A stretch of DNA of 64,000 bases, from NCBI RefSeq assembly GCF_030009775.1, contig NZ_JASCTH010000014.1, positions 70,343 through 134,342 of the forward strand. The letters run 5' to 3'. Shown piece by piece: positions 32,889 through 41,239 of this stretch; the stretch's first letter is position 1, and the number at the start of each line of letters is the position of its first letter. The notes below the pieces were generated by a model. The model did no database searches and had not been told where the DNA came from. It was given only the letters and a program-made list of their open reading frames with translations. Source of the stretch: Actinoplanes sandaracinus (GTDB lineage Bacteria > Actinomycetota > Actinomycetes > Mycobacteriales > Micromonosporaceae). The translations under genes and the position numbers were made by a program.

Positions 32889-34786
32889 AGGGGACCCTGG
32901 TGGGTGGTCAGCTCCATCGCAACGACGTCACCGTGCTGCCGGCGGGCTGGACCAGCCCCGCCGGGCGGATCGAGTCGGAGATAGCCGGCAGTTGGTCGCC
33001 GGCCCTCTCCCCCGACGGCCGGCACGTCGCGTACGTCTCCGACCGGGACGGTGTGCCCGCCGTCTGGGTGCAACCGGTCGACAGCGAGCTGACCTTCCGC
33101 GTCGACACCGGGCCGGAACCGGTGTCGACGGTGCGCTGGTCGTCCGGAGGCGGCTGGCTGGCCTGCCAGATCGCCCCCGGCGGCGCGCCCCGGCACGAGA
33201 TCTGGCTGGTCCGGCCGGACGGCTCCGACCTGCACCAGGTCGCCGGGTTCGGCGCCGACACCGCCGACAACATGCGGTGGCTGCCGGGCCGGCCGGTCCT
33301 CGCCCTCACCGAGAACCTCACCACCGCCGTGCTGATCGACGTGGTCGCCGGGACCAGGACCGAGGTCACCGAGGGAGACCTCCTCTCGCTTCTCGACGTC
33401 GACCCCGCCGGGCGTTTCGCGCTGCTGCGGTACGGGCCCCGCGGCGCCCGCGAGATCGTCCTGCGCGACCTGTCCCGCGGCACCGAGAAGCCGGTGACCC
33501 GCGGCGAGAAGGCGGTGTTCAGCCCGGGCGGCGGCTGCGTCTACGCGCTCAGCCAGGACGGGGAGTTCCCCGCCCTGCTGCGGCTCGCCGGCGACGCCGT
33601 GGAACTGCTCGCCGGCTCACCCACACCCGAGCCACCCGCCGCCTCCTCCGGGGCGGGGCCGCTCGCCGCCGCTTCCGAGGCCGGGCCCCTCGCCGCCACT
33701 TCGGGGGACGAGCCGCTCGGCGGGCCGTCGGAGGTCGAGGACTTCGTGGTGACGGCCGACGGGCGTACCGCCGCGGTGTTGTGGAACGTCCGGGGCGGCG
33801 AGTCGGAGATCGCGCTGATCGGCCTGGACCACGACGCCGGCCGCGCCCCGGCGTTGATCTCGCCCTTGCCCGGCCTGGTCGCCACCGACCTCGCGTGGAG
33901 CTTCGACTCCTCGGCGCTGGCCTTCACCGCGGAAGGGCCGGGACAGCCGCACGGTGTCTGGGTCTGGAGCCGGGAGACCGGCCGGGTGCGGGCGGTCGCC
34001 GCCGACCCGGCCGCCGCCGACGCGGTCCGGCCGACGCTCGAGACGTTCCCGGCACACGACGGGCTGACGCTGACCGGCTGGCTCTTCCGGCCGCGGACGC
34101 CCGGCCCGCACCCGGTGGTGCTGTGGTTCCACGGCGGCCCCGAAGCGCAGGAGCGGCCCGGTCACGGGCCGCTCTTCCAGTCGCTGGTCAACCACGGAAT
34201 CGCGGTCTTCGCCCCGAACGTGCGCGGCTCCTCCGGCTTCGGGCGGTCGTTCGTCGACGCCGACAACGGGGCGCTGCGTCACGGTGCGATCGAGGACGTG
34301 CGCAGTTGCGTGCGGTTCCTGAGGTCCGCCGGGATCACCGGGCGGATGGGGATCATGGGACGGTCCTACGGCGGCTATCTCACGCTGGCGGCGCTGACCA
34401 CCTTCCCCGACCTGTTCGACGTCGGCATCGACGTCTGCGGGATGTCGGACTTCGCGACCTTCTACGAGCACACCGAGCCGTGGATCGCGGCCGCCGCGGT
34501 CAGCAAGTACGGCCACCCGGTCCACGACGCGGAACTGCTGCGCGAGCTGTCGCCGATCCACCGGATCGACCGGGTGCGGGCGCCGCTGATGGTGGTGCAC
34601 GGCGAGAACGACAGCAACGTGCCGGTGATCGAGGCCGAGCAGGTGGTGGCGGCGCTGGCGGCACGCGAGCATCCACATCGCTACCTGCTCTTCCCGGACG
34701 AGGGGCACGAGCTGCTGCACCGGACGTCGCGCGCCGAATATCTGCACGCCACGATCCACTGGCTGAAGACACACCTCCACGTGTGA
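32885..34786 (+). CDS. S9-family (prolyl oligopeptidase-type) peptidase
   Basis: A 633-residue serine peptidase. The first 370 residues form a WD40-like propeller (SPALSPDGRHVAYVSDRDG; AWSFDSSALAFTAEG). The C-terminal alpha/beta hydrolase has the nucleophile Ser in MGRSYGGYLT (about residue 494), Asp in VVHGENDSNVP (about 576) and His in FPDEGHELLHR (about 608). A Ala/Ser/Pro linker with a near repeat (SGAGPLAAASEAGPLAA) interrupts the propeller near residue 255. The GTG start overlaps the amidotransferase stop (GTGA). No signal peptide is visible, so it is cytoplasmic. Its place at the end of a ligase-amidotransferase operon suggests it hydrolyses the compound made by those enzymes. Confidence 0.93.
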   Translation: MKGTLVGGQLHRNDVTVLPAGWTSPAGRIESEIAGSWSPALSPDGRHVAYVSDRDGVPAVWVQPVDSELTFRVDTGPEPVSTVRWSSGGGWLACQIAPGGAPRHEIWLVRPDGSDLHQVAGFGADTADNMRWLPGRPVLALTENLTTAVLIDVVAGTRTEVTEGDLLSLLDVDPAGRFALLRYGPRGAREIVLRDLSRGTEKPVTRGEKAVFSPGGGCVYALSQDGEFPALLRLAGDAVELLAGSPTPEPPAASSGAGPLAAASEAGPLAATSGDEPLGGPSEVEDFVVTADGRTAAVLWNVRGGESEIALIGLDHDAGRAPALISPLPGLVATDLAWSFDSSALAFTAEGPGQPHGVWVWSRETGRVRAVAADPAAADAVRPTLETFPAHDGLTLTGWLFRPRTPGPHPVVLWFHGGPEAQERPGHGPLFQSLVNHGIAVFAPNVRGSSGFGRSFVDADNGALRHGAIEDVRSCVRFLRSAGITGRMGIMGRSYGGYLTLAALTTFPDLFDVGIDVCGMSDFATFYEHTEPWIAAAAVSKYGHPVHDAELLRELSPIHRIDRVRAPLMVVHGENDSNVPVIEAEQVVAALAAREHPHRYLLFPDEGHELLHRTSRAEYLHATIHWLKTHLHV

Positions 34787-34820
34787 CGCCGGTGCGGCCT
34801 GCCGGCCGTACCGGACCGGG

Positions 34821-35381
34821 GTGGAAAAGCGGATGACCGCGGGCGGTGAGGTCGGTAGCTTCGCGGGCATGTTGGCACTCGGGGAGAGGGAGATCCGCGG
34901 CTCCTTCGTGAACTGCAGCAAGGGCGAAGCGAGCCGGATCAAGATGCCGCCGGGGTTGTCGGACGGCAGCATCCCCTGGGATGACCTGGACTTTCTCGGC
35001 TGGACCGATCCGGGAGCGCCGTTGCGGGCGCTGCTCGTGGCGCCGGGCGAGAACGGGCCGACCGGGCTGGTGCTGCGGCGGCCGGAGCCGCGCCGGGTGG
35101 GCGGCGCCGTGCGGTCCAGCATGTGCCGGGTCTGCCTGACCGATCATGCCGCTTCCGGTGTGGCGCTGTTCGTGGCGCCACTGGCGGGAGCGGCGGGACG
35201 CAACGGAAACAGCGTCGGCGAGTACCTTTGCGCCGATCTGGCCTGTTCGCTCTATCTCCGGGGGAAGCGGCAACCGAAGATGCGGCTGGTGCGCCGGGAG
35301 GAGACGCTCACGCTCACCGAGCGGATCGACCGGGCGATGCGCAACCTCAGCGCGTTCACCACGCGGGTCGCCGCCGGCTGA
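34821..35381 (+). CDS. FBP-domain (FusB/elongation-factor-G-binding-like) zinc protein
   Basis: A 186-residue protein whose C-terminal half has a four-Cys treble-clef zinc site, CRVCLTDH (about residues 102-109) and CADLAC (about 138-143), the FBP_C domain of proteins related to FusB that bind EF-G. The N-terminal half contains GSFVNCSKGEASRIKMP and DDLDFLGWTDPGAP, a pattern common in actinobacterial FBP proteins. In staphylococci the family rescues EF-G from fusidic acid; in actinobacteria the role is unproven and could be ribosome recycling. The GTG at 34821 or the ATG at 34833 may be the start. It follows the peptidase gene by 34 bp. Confidence 0.88.
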   Translation: MEKRMTAGGEVGSFAGMLALGEREIRGSFVNCSKGEASRIKMPPGLSDGSIPWDDLDFLGWTDPGAPLRALLVAPGENGPTGLVLRRPEPRRVGGAVRSSMCRVCLTDHAASGVALFVAPLAGAAGRNGNSVGEYLCADLACSLYLRGKRQPKMRLVRREETLTLTERIDRAMRNLSAFTTRVAAG

Positions 35382-35525
35382 CCACGGGGTCGTCACCGCC
35401 TCGCGGGACCGTTGACGGCGCTCCATGTCACACCGGTCGTGCGCACCGCCACGGGCCGAGGCGGTCGCCGATCGCCCCTGTGGCATGGAAGGCTGCACGG
35501 GAGACTTCAGGAGCGAGGAAGCGCC

Positions 35526-36683
35526 GTGGGCATGATCAAAGTTGTCGGTCTCGTGCTGCATCCGCGCCGGGACTGTGGTTCCGCGATCGACGCCATCGTC
35601 GAGTGGGCCGCGAAACGGGGCGTGACCGTTCTCGGCCTGCCCGACGAGATCAGCCGGATCAACTGCGCGGCCGTCGCGGTCTCCGCCGAGGAGATGGTGG
35701 AACGCGCCGGGCTGCTGGTGAGCCTCGGCGGCGACGGCACCATGCTGCGGACGATGCGGCTGGTCGAGGGGCGTAAGACGCCGGTGCTCGGGGTCAACGT
35801 CGGGCGGCTCGGGTTCCTCGCCGAGGTGGATCTCGCCGGGCTTGAGGACGCGCTGTCCGCCATCGACGACCACCGCTACACCGTCGAGTCCCGGACGGCG
35901 GTGCGCACCACCCTGCCGGACGGGCGGGAGGTGTCGGCGTTCAACGACATCGCCCTGGTCCGGGTGCCGGGGCACGGGCTGGCCGCGGTCGGCATCCGGG
36001 TGGAGGGGCGCGGCTTCGTCAACTACGCCGCCGACGCCGTGATCGTCTCCACACCGACCGGGTCGACGGCGTACAGCTTCTCGGCGGGCGGCCCGATCGT
36101 CTCGCCGAACGTGGAGGCCCTGATCGTCAGCGCCGCAGCGGCGCACTCGTCGTTCAACCGGTCGCTGGTGCTGGACACGTCCGAGCATCTCGCTCTCGAC
36201 GTGCTGCCGAGCAGCGGCCGTCTGGCGATCGAGGTGGACGGCATCATCGAGGGCCACGCCGAGGCCGGTGCCCGGCTGGACGTGCGGCCGGTGCCGGCCG
36301 CGGCCCAGGTGATCCGTTTCGGCAGCACCTCCTTCTACGAACGGGCCCGCCGCAAGCTGCGGGTCGAGGGCAGCGCCTCGGCCGTCGCCGCCGACACCGA
36401 CAGCGCGGTCGTCGTCGACAGCTTCGAGCGGCGAAGGTATGAGGTGCTACTCGGTGGCGAGGTCGCCGGTGTCCTCGACTACCGCCGCGGCGACGGCCGG
36501 ATCGAGCTGCTGCGCACCGAGATCGACCAGGCGTTCTCCGGCCGTGGGCTGGCCGGCCGGCTGGCCGCGGCCGCACTGGCCGACGCCCGGTCGCGGGGGT
36601 TGCCGGTCGTCGCCGGTTGCCCGTTCGTCGCGGGCTATCTCGAACGCCATCCCGAACATCTCGCCGACGACCTCGGCCACTGA
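35526..36683 (+). CDS. NAD kinase fused to a GNAT (NATD1/YjdJ-like) acetyltransferase domain
   Basis: A 385-residue fusion. Residues 1 to about 285 are an ATP-NAD kinase that makes NADP, with VSLGGDGTMLRTMRL (about residues 61-75), NVGRLGFLAEV, FNDIALVR and STPTGSTAYSFSAGGPIVSP. The last 85 residues form a small GNAT-like domain, YEVLLGGEVAGVLDYRRGDG followed by QAFSGRGLAGRLAAAALADA and PFVAGYLERHPEH, as in NATD1/YjdJ proteins. Ordinary NAD kinases end before this. The frame is continuous with no internal ribosome site. GAGGAA precedes the GTG; an ATG two codons later is possible. The next gene starts 38 bp downstream and encodes an NADPH-type flavoprotein, so NADP supply may be linked to it. 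Confidence 0.92.
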   Translation: MGMIKVVGLVLHPRRDCGSAIDAIVEWAAKRGVTVLGLPDEISRINCAAVAVSAEEMVERAGLLVSLGGDGTMLRTMRLVEGRKTPVLGVNVGRLGFLAEVDLAGLEDALSAIDDHRYTVESRTAVRTTLPDGREVSAFNDIALVRVPGHGLAAVGIRVEGRGFVNYAADAVIVSTPTGSTAYSFSAGGPIVSPNVEALIVSAAAAHSSFNRSLVLDTSEHLALDVLPSSGRLAIEVDGIIEGHAEAGARLDVRPVPAAAQVIRFGSTSFYERARRKLRVEGSASAVAADTDSAVVVDSFERRRYEVLLGGEVAGVLDYRRGDGRIELLRTEIDQAFSGRGLAGRLAAAALADARSRGLPVVAGCPFVAGYLERHPEHLADDLGH

Positions 36684-36721
36684 CGACCATCCTGATCACG
36701 AGAGCTGAGGGCAACGTCACC

Positions 36722-38380
36722 ATGGGCCATGCCGCGATCCTCACGGTCGACGACGACCCGTCCGTCTCGCGCGCCATCGCGCGCGACCTACGGCGGCGCT
36801 ACGCCGACCGGTACCGGGTGATCCGGGCCTCGTCGGGCGACGAGGCGCTCGAGGTGCTGCGCGAGCTGAAACTGCGCGGCGGGCGGGTGGCGGTGATCCT
36901 CGCCGACTACCGGATGCCGCAGATGAACGGCATCGAGTTCCTGGAACACGCGATGGACCTGTTCCCGCACGCCCGGCGGGCGCTGCTCACCGCCTATGCC
37001 GACACCGACGCGGCGATCCAGGCGATCAACGTGGTCGACGTCGACCACTACCTGCTCAAGCCGTGGGATCCGCCGGAGGAGAAGCTCTACCCGGTGCTGG
37101 ACGCGCTGCTCGACGCGTGGGAGGCCACCGGCGAGCAGGAACTGCCCGACATCAGGCTGGTCGGGCACCGGTGGAGCGAGCCGTCCTTCCAGATCCGCGA
37201 CTTCCTCGCCCGCAACCTGGTGCCCTACAAGTACTTCGGCGCCGACGAGCCGGAGGGCCGCCGCCTGCTGGAGGCGGCGGAGGCCGGGCCGGAATCGGTG
37301 CCGCTGGTGGTGACCGCCGACGGGCGCGCGCTGTCCCGGCCGACCGTGCAGGAGATCGCCGAGGTGGCCGGCCTCTCCACGAACCCGGGCCGCGACTTCT
37401 ACGACCTGATCATCGTGGGCGGCGGGCCGGCCGGTCTGGGCGCGGCGGTCTACGGCGGCTCCGAAGGCCTCAAGACGCTGCTGATCGAGCGGCAGGCGGT
37501 CGGCGGGCAGGCCGGGCAGAGCTCCCGGATCGAGAACTACCTCGGCTTCCCGGACGGCATCTCCGGCGCCCAGCTCACCGACCGGGCCCGGCGGCAGGCC
37601 GACAAGTTCGCCGCCGAGACGATCAGCACCCGTGAGGTCGTCGGGCTCCGCGCCGACGGCTCGGCCCGCACGCTGACCTTCGCCGACGGCGGGGAGATCT
37701 CCGCACACGCCGTCCTGCTCGCGACCGGGGTGTCCTACCGCCCGCTGGTGGCCGACGGCGTCGCCGGCCTGACCGGGTCCGGGGTCTTCTACGGCTCGGC
37801 CGCCACCGAGGGGCCGGCCTGCGCCGGCACCGACGTCTACATCGTCGGCGGCGCCAACTCGGCCGGGCAGGCGGCGCTGTTCTTCGCCAAGTACGCCCGC
37901 CGGGTCACCCTGCTGGTCCGTGGGGACTCGCTGGAGTCCTCCATGTCGTACTACCTGATCCAGCAGCTCGCCCAGATCGACAACATCGAGGTGCGGACCC
38001 GCTGTGAGGTGATCGGCGCGCACGGCGACGGCCATCTGCAGGCGATCACCATCTGCGACAGCAAGAACGGTACGAAAGCGACCGTCGAGTGCGGGTACCT
38101 GTTCGTGTTCATCGGGGCGGAACCGCGTACCGACTGGCTCGGCGACACCCTGCTGCGGGACGGGAAGGGGTTCATCCGTACCGGAACGGACCTGCTCGTG
38201 AACGGGGAGCGTCCACGGGGATGGGATCGCGACCGGGATCCGTTCTATCTGGAGAGCAGTGTCCCCGGCATCTTCGCCGCCGGCGACGTCCGGGCCAGCT
38301 CGGTGAAACGGGTGGCCTCGGCGGTCGGTGAGGGTGCGATGGCCGTCGCGCTGGTCCACCGCTACCTGGAGGCCCCATGA
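36722..38380 (+). CDS. Response regulator fused to cysteine-less glutaredoxin-like and thioredoxin-reductase-like flavoprotein
   Basis: A 552-residue three-part protein. Residues 1 to about 135 are a receiver domain with the phospho-acceptor in VILADYRMPQMNG, plus LLTAY and LLKPW. Residues about 140-215 look like a thioredoxin/glutaredoxin fold (GHRWSEPSFQIRDFLARNLV and ESVPLVVTADGRAL) in which the CxxC position reads SEPS. From about 225 it is a thioredoxin-reductase-like FAD/NADPH domain (LIIVGGGPAGLGAAV; VYIVGGANSAGQAALF; VPGIFAAGDVR). The redox CxxC that should lie before the NADPH motif reads SAAT (GVFYGSAATEGPACAG). So both disulfide centres are missing. The stop overlaps the start of a histidine kinase (ATGA), its probable partner. 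Confidence 0.94.
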   Translation: MGHAAILTVDDDPSVSRAIARDLRRRYADRYRVIRASSGDEALEVLRELKLRGGRVAVILADYRMPQMNGIEFLEHAMDLFPHARRALLTAYADTDAAIQAINVVDVDHYLLKPWDPPEEKLYPVLDALLDAWEATGEQELPDIRLVGHRWSEPSFQIRDFLARNLVPYKYFGADEPEGRRLLEAAEAGPESVPLVVTADGRALSRPTVQEIAEVAGLSTNPGRDFYDLIIVGGGPAGLGAAVYGGSEGLKTLLIERQAVGGQAGQSSRIENYLGFPDGISGAQLTDRARRQADKFAAETISTREVVGLRADGSARTLTFADGGEISAHAVLLATGVSYRPLVADGVAGLTGSGVFYGSAATEGPACAGTDVYIVGGANSAGQAALFFAKYARRVTLLVRGDSLESSMSYYLIQQLAQIDNIEVRTRCEVIGAHGDGHLQAITICDSKNGTKATVECGYLFVFIGAEPRTDWLGDTLLRDGKGFIRTGTDLLVNGERPRGWDRDRDPFYLESSVPGIFAAGDVRASSVKRVASAVGEGAMAVALVHRYLEAP

Positions 38381-39846
38381 TGTCCGAAATCGACGAGGTC
38401 CGCCTCGAACCCTGCGCACCCGGCAAGCTCGACCCGGCCGAGCTGCGGACCCTGTTCCTGTTCGAGAAGCTGAGCGACGAGCAGCTCGCCTGGCTGGCCG
38501 AGCACGGCTGCACCCAGCGCGTCGCGTCCGGCGGCCTGGTGCTGCGCGAGGGCGATCCGGCCGTGTCGTTCTTCGTGCTGCTCAGTGGCACGGTGGCGCT
38601 GAGCCGCCGGGTCGGCGAGGACGACGTGACGACGGTCCGGACCGAACAGCGCGGCGTCTACATGGGCGCGACCCAGGCCTACGTGCGCGACGACGGGGTC
38701 CCCCGGAAGTACGCGGCGTCGATGCGGGCCCTCTCCGACAGCGAGTTCTTCGTGCTCTCCGCCGACGACTTCGGGTCGCTGATGCGCGAGTGGTTCCCGA
38801 TGGCCATCCACCTGCTGGAAGGGCTGACCCTCGGCTTGCAGAACACCCAGGCCGCGATCGGCGAACGGCAGCGGCTGGCCGCGCTCGGCGCCCTCTCCGC
38901 CGGCCTCATGCACGAGCTGAACAACCCGGCCGCGGCCGCCGCGCGGGCCACCAGCGCGCTGCGCCAGCGGGTCGCCGCGATGCGGATGAAACTCGGCAAA
39001 CTCGCCGCCGGCAAGGTCGCCCCGGACCGGCTCACCGCGCTCCTCGAGCTCCAGGAGGAGGTCATCGAGCGGGCCGCCAAGGCGCCGGCGCTGACCGCCA
39101 TGCAGACCGCCGACCTGGAGGACGAGCTCGGCGACTGGATGGACGAGCGGAACATCACCGGCGGCTGGGACGTCGCCCCGATCTTCGCGCAGGGCAACAT
39201 CGACACCGAGTGCCTCACCGAGTTGGAGTCCCGGCTCGACTCGCCCGAGCTGCTCGACCAGGCGATCCACTGGATCGGTTACGCCCTGGAGACCGAGCAG
39301 CTGATGAGCGACATCGAGGACGCCACCGGCCGGGTGTCGTCGCTGGTGCTCGCCGCCAAACAGTATTCCCACCTCGACCGTGCCGCCCACCAGTGGATCG
39401 ACGTGCACGTCGGCCTGGACAGCACCTTGGTGATGCTCACCCACAAGATCGGTGAGGGTGTCCGGGTGGTCAAGGAGTACGACCGGGAGCTGCCCGAGGT
39501 GCCGGCCCACCCGGCCGAGCTGAACCAGGTGTGGACCAACCTGATCGACAACGCGGTCCAGGCCATGAACGGCGCCGGCACGCTGACGATCCGCACCTAC
39601 CGGGAGGACGACCGGCTCGTGGTCTCGGTCGGCGACACCGGCCCGGGCATGCCGCCCGAGATCCGCAAGCGGATCTTCGAGCCGTTCTTCACCACGAAGG
39701 CGGTCGGCGAGGGTACCGGGCTGGGACTGGACATCTCCTACCGGATCGTGGTCAACGGTCACGGCGGTGACATCCACGTGGAGACGAAACCGGGCGACAC
39801 CCGCTTCCTGGTCCGGCTGCCCTTCGCCGAGCCCTCCTCCGCCTGA
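38377..39846 (+). CDS. Histidine kinase with N-terminal cyclic-nucleotide-binding-type domain
   Basis: A 489-residue soluble sensor kinase. Residues about 25-150 form a CRP/cNMP-binding beta-roll ([40 protein letters not shown]), although the cyclic-nucleotide phosphate motif is weak. The H-box is [20 protein letters not shown] with the phospho-His near residue 182, followed by an unusually long helical linker to the ATPase domain ([40 protein letters not shown]). No membrane segment is present. The ATG overlaps the stop of the receiver-flavoprotein gene, so the two form a two-component pair. The signal could be a nucleotide or redox state; this is inferred. Confidence 0.95.
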   Translation: MMSEIDEVRLEPCAPGKLDPAELRTLFLFEKLSDEQLAWLAEHGCTQRVASGGLVLREGDPAVSFFVLLSGTVALSRRVGEDDVTTVRTEQRGVYMGATQAYVRDDGVPRKYAASMRALSDSEFFVLSADDFGSLMREWFPMAIHLLEGLTLGLQNTQAAIGERQRLAALGALSAGLMHELNNPAAAAARATSALRQRVAAMRMKLGKLAAGKVAPDRLTALLELQEEVIERAAKAPALTAMQTADLEDELGDWMDERNITGGWDVAPIFAQGNIDTECLTELESRLDSPELLDQAIHWIGYALETEQLMSDIEDATGRVSSLVLAAKQYSHLDRAAHQWIDVHVGLDSTLVMLTHKIGEGVRVVKEYDRELPEVPAHPAELNQVWTNLIDNAVQAMNGAGTLTIRTYREDDRLVVSVGDTGPGMPPEIRKRIFEPFFTTKAVGEGTGLGLDISYRIVVNGHGGDIHVETKPGDTRFLVRLPFAEPSSA

Positions 39847-39847
39847 C

Positions 39848-40357
39848 CTACGGAAGCAGGCCCCGGACGTACGCCGCCTGGCCGGCGTGCCGGACGTCAT
39901 CGTCCAGCACGCTGACCAGGCGAACGCCGAGAGTCACCGGCGGATCCCACGCGGGGTCCACGATCCGGTCCAGGTCGGCCGGGGTCAGGCTTTCCAGCAA
40001 CCTGGTCGTACGGTCGTGCACGGCCCCGTAGTACTCCACCAGGGTCTGCCAGCTCTCCGGCCGGACCCCGGCGACCTGTTCCGCGGTGTGGCCGTAACCG
40101 GTGTCCGACGGATCGGCCTTGAGCCCGAACCGGGCCGCCCAGTCCCCCGTCACATAGATCTGCTCGCCACCGGTGATCTCGGTGACGTGGCTGTCCTGCA
40201 CGCGGGTCAGATGCCACACCAGCCAGCCGATCGGGTTGGCGCCCGGTTTCGGGGCCCAGCCCAGCCGGCTCGGAGTGAGGTCGCGGACGGCGGCCTCGAT
40301 CGAGCCGGGCAGGCGGCCGAAACCGTCCGCGAGAACGCCGGTGACGTCCATGCTCAC
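39848..40357 (-). CDS. DinB-like (DUF664) protein
   Basis: A 169-residue four-helix-bundle protein of the DinB/YfiT superfamily, likely a metal-dependent thiol or mycothiol transferase. Metal ligands fit VWHLTRVQDSH (about residues 47-57) and DDDVRHAGQAAYV near the C-terminus. GANPIGWLVWHL is typical of the actinobacterial DUF664 branch. Its GTG shares a base with the TAG of the upstream membrane protein gene (TAGTG); an ATG two codons later is possible and has better spacing from GGAAGGA. It is convergent with the histidine kinase (one-base gap). Substrate unknown. Confidence 0.9.
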   Translation of the reverse strand: MSMDVTGVLADGFGRLPGSIEAAVRDLTPSRLGWAPKPGANPIGWLVWHLTRVQDSHVTEITGGEQIYVTGDWAARFGLKADPSDTGYGHTAEQVAGVRPESWQTLVEYYGAVHDRTTRLLESLTPADLDRIVDPAWDPPVTLGVRLVSVLDDDVRHAGQAAYVRGLLP

Positions 40358-41205
40358 TATCCTTCCGGGACTACCTTGTCCGTTTCGCCCTGGTCCGTGG
40401 CACCCTTGTTCGTGGTGCCCTGGTCCGTGGCGCCCTTGTCCACCTCGCCGGTCTCCGGCTGGTCCGCGGCCGGGGGCGTCCCGGTCGGGGCGGTGGTCGT
40501 GGGTTTCTGCGTGGTCTCGTCCGGCGTCGCCGGAGTCTGGGTGACGGGCGCCTCGGTGGCCGGTTTCTTCGACGCCGGAGCCGGGGAGGTCCCACGGGAA
40601 GGCGCGGACGACTTCTGCGGGGCCGGCGCCGGCTCGCCCTCGTCGTTCTTGCTGTCCTTGCTCACGCCGTCGAACGTGATGGTCGGGCTGCCGCTGTCCC
40701 GCCCACTCGTGACATCCGCCGCGGACCGGCCGGCGAACAGCTCCGCCGTGGTCAGCGTGCCGATGCCGAGCAGGAAGAACGCTCCGGCGACGAGCATGAC
40801 CCGCTTCCAGCGGATCCGCCGCCCCGGCGCCGCCGTGGCGGTCTCCGGCGCGGTCGATGCCCCGGCGCCGCCGGCGTCCGCGGTCTTCTCCTCGGCCGCC
40901 TCCTCGTGCGCGGCGGGCACGTCGGCGGGTGAGTCGTCGGCCGCCGCCTCCACGGACGGCGTGCCCACGGCCGCCGGAGCGATCACGAACGCCGACTGCA
41001 GTCGCTTGCTGCCCCGATCGATGGAGCGGTGGTAGACCTCGGTGCCGATCGAGCTGACCACGCTGGCGAGCGCGGCCCCGATCAGCGTGCCGGCCACTCC
41101 GAGGAACGAGCCGAGCACGGCCGCGGAGACGGCCGCAAGCGTGCCCGCGATGGTCTTCGGAACGTCGATGCCGGACCAGAATCGGCCCTCAGCCTGAACA
41201 GACAT
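40357..41205 (-). CDS. Membrane protein with repeat-rich C-terminal tail
   Basis: A 282-residue protein without a named family. The N-terminus has a hydrophobic hairpin (TIAGTLAAVSAAVLGSFLGV; AGTLIGAALASVVSSIGTEV, about residues 18-56) found in many actinobacterial small membrane proteins. After an Ala/Glu-rich acidic stretch there is a basic stop (RRIRWKR) and a third membrane helix (VMLVAGAFFLLGIGTLTTAE, about 136-155). The rest is a Pro/Thr/Ala-rich tail ending in decapeptide-like repeats (GATDQGTTNK, GATDQGETDK) encoded by 30-bp DNA repeats near 40.38-40.44 kb. The tail is probably outside the cell. AGGAGGAC precedes the ATG. Function unknown. Confidence 0.8.
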   Translation of the reverse strand: MSVQAEGRFWSGIDVPKTIAGTLAAVSAAVLGSFLGVAGTLIGAALASVVSSIGTEVYHRSIDRGSKRLQSAFVIAPAAVGTPSVEAAADDSPADVPAAHEEAAEEKTADAGGAGASTAPETATAAPGRRIRWKRVMLVAGAFFLLGIGTLTTAELFAGRSAADVTSGRDSGSPTITFDGVSKDSKNDEGEPAPAPQKSSAPSRGTSPAPASKKPATEAPVTQTPATPDETTQKPTTTAPTGTPPAADQPETGEVDKGATDQGTTNKGATDQGETDKVVPEG

Positions 41206-41219
41206 GTCCTCCTAACCCC

Positions 41220-41236
41220 TGCATTGGGCGAATGCA
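41220..41236. promoter_or_regulatory. Inverted repeat in the gap between MFS and membrane-protein genes
   Basis: TGCATT and AATGCA form a perfect 6-bp inverted repeat with a five-base centre, in the 34-bp gap between two leftward genes. It may be an operator or a small hairpin; nothing identifies a regulator. Confidence 0.3.
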
Positions 41237-41239
41237 TGA

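Noticed and set aside
36722-38380. Thioredoxin reductase (trxB)
   Set aside because: The active-site CxxC is absent (SAAT), so the disulfide reductase name and symbol are not supported.
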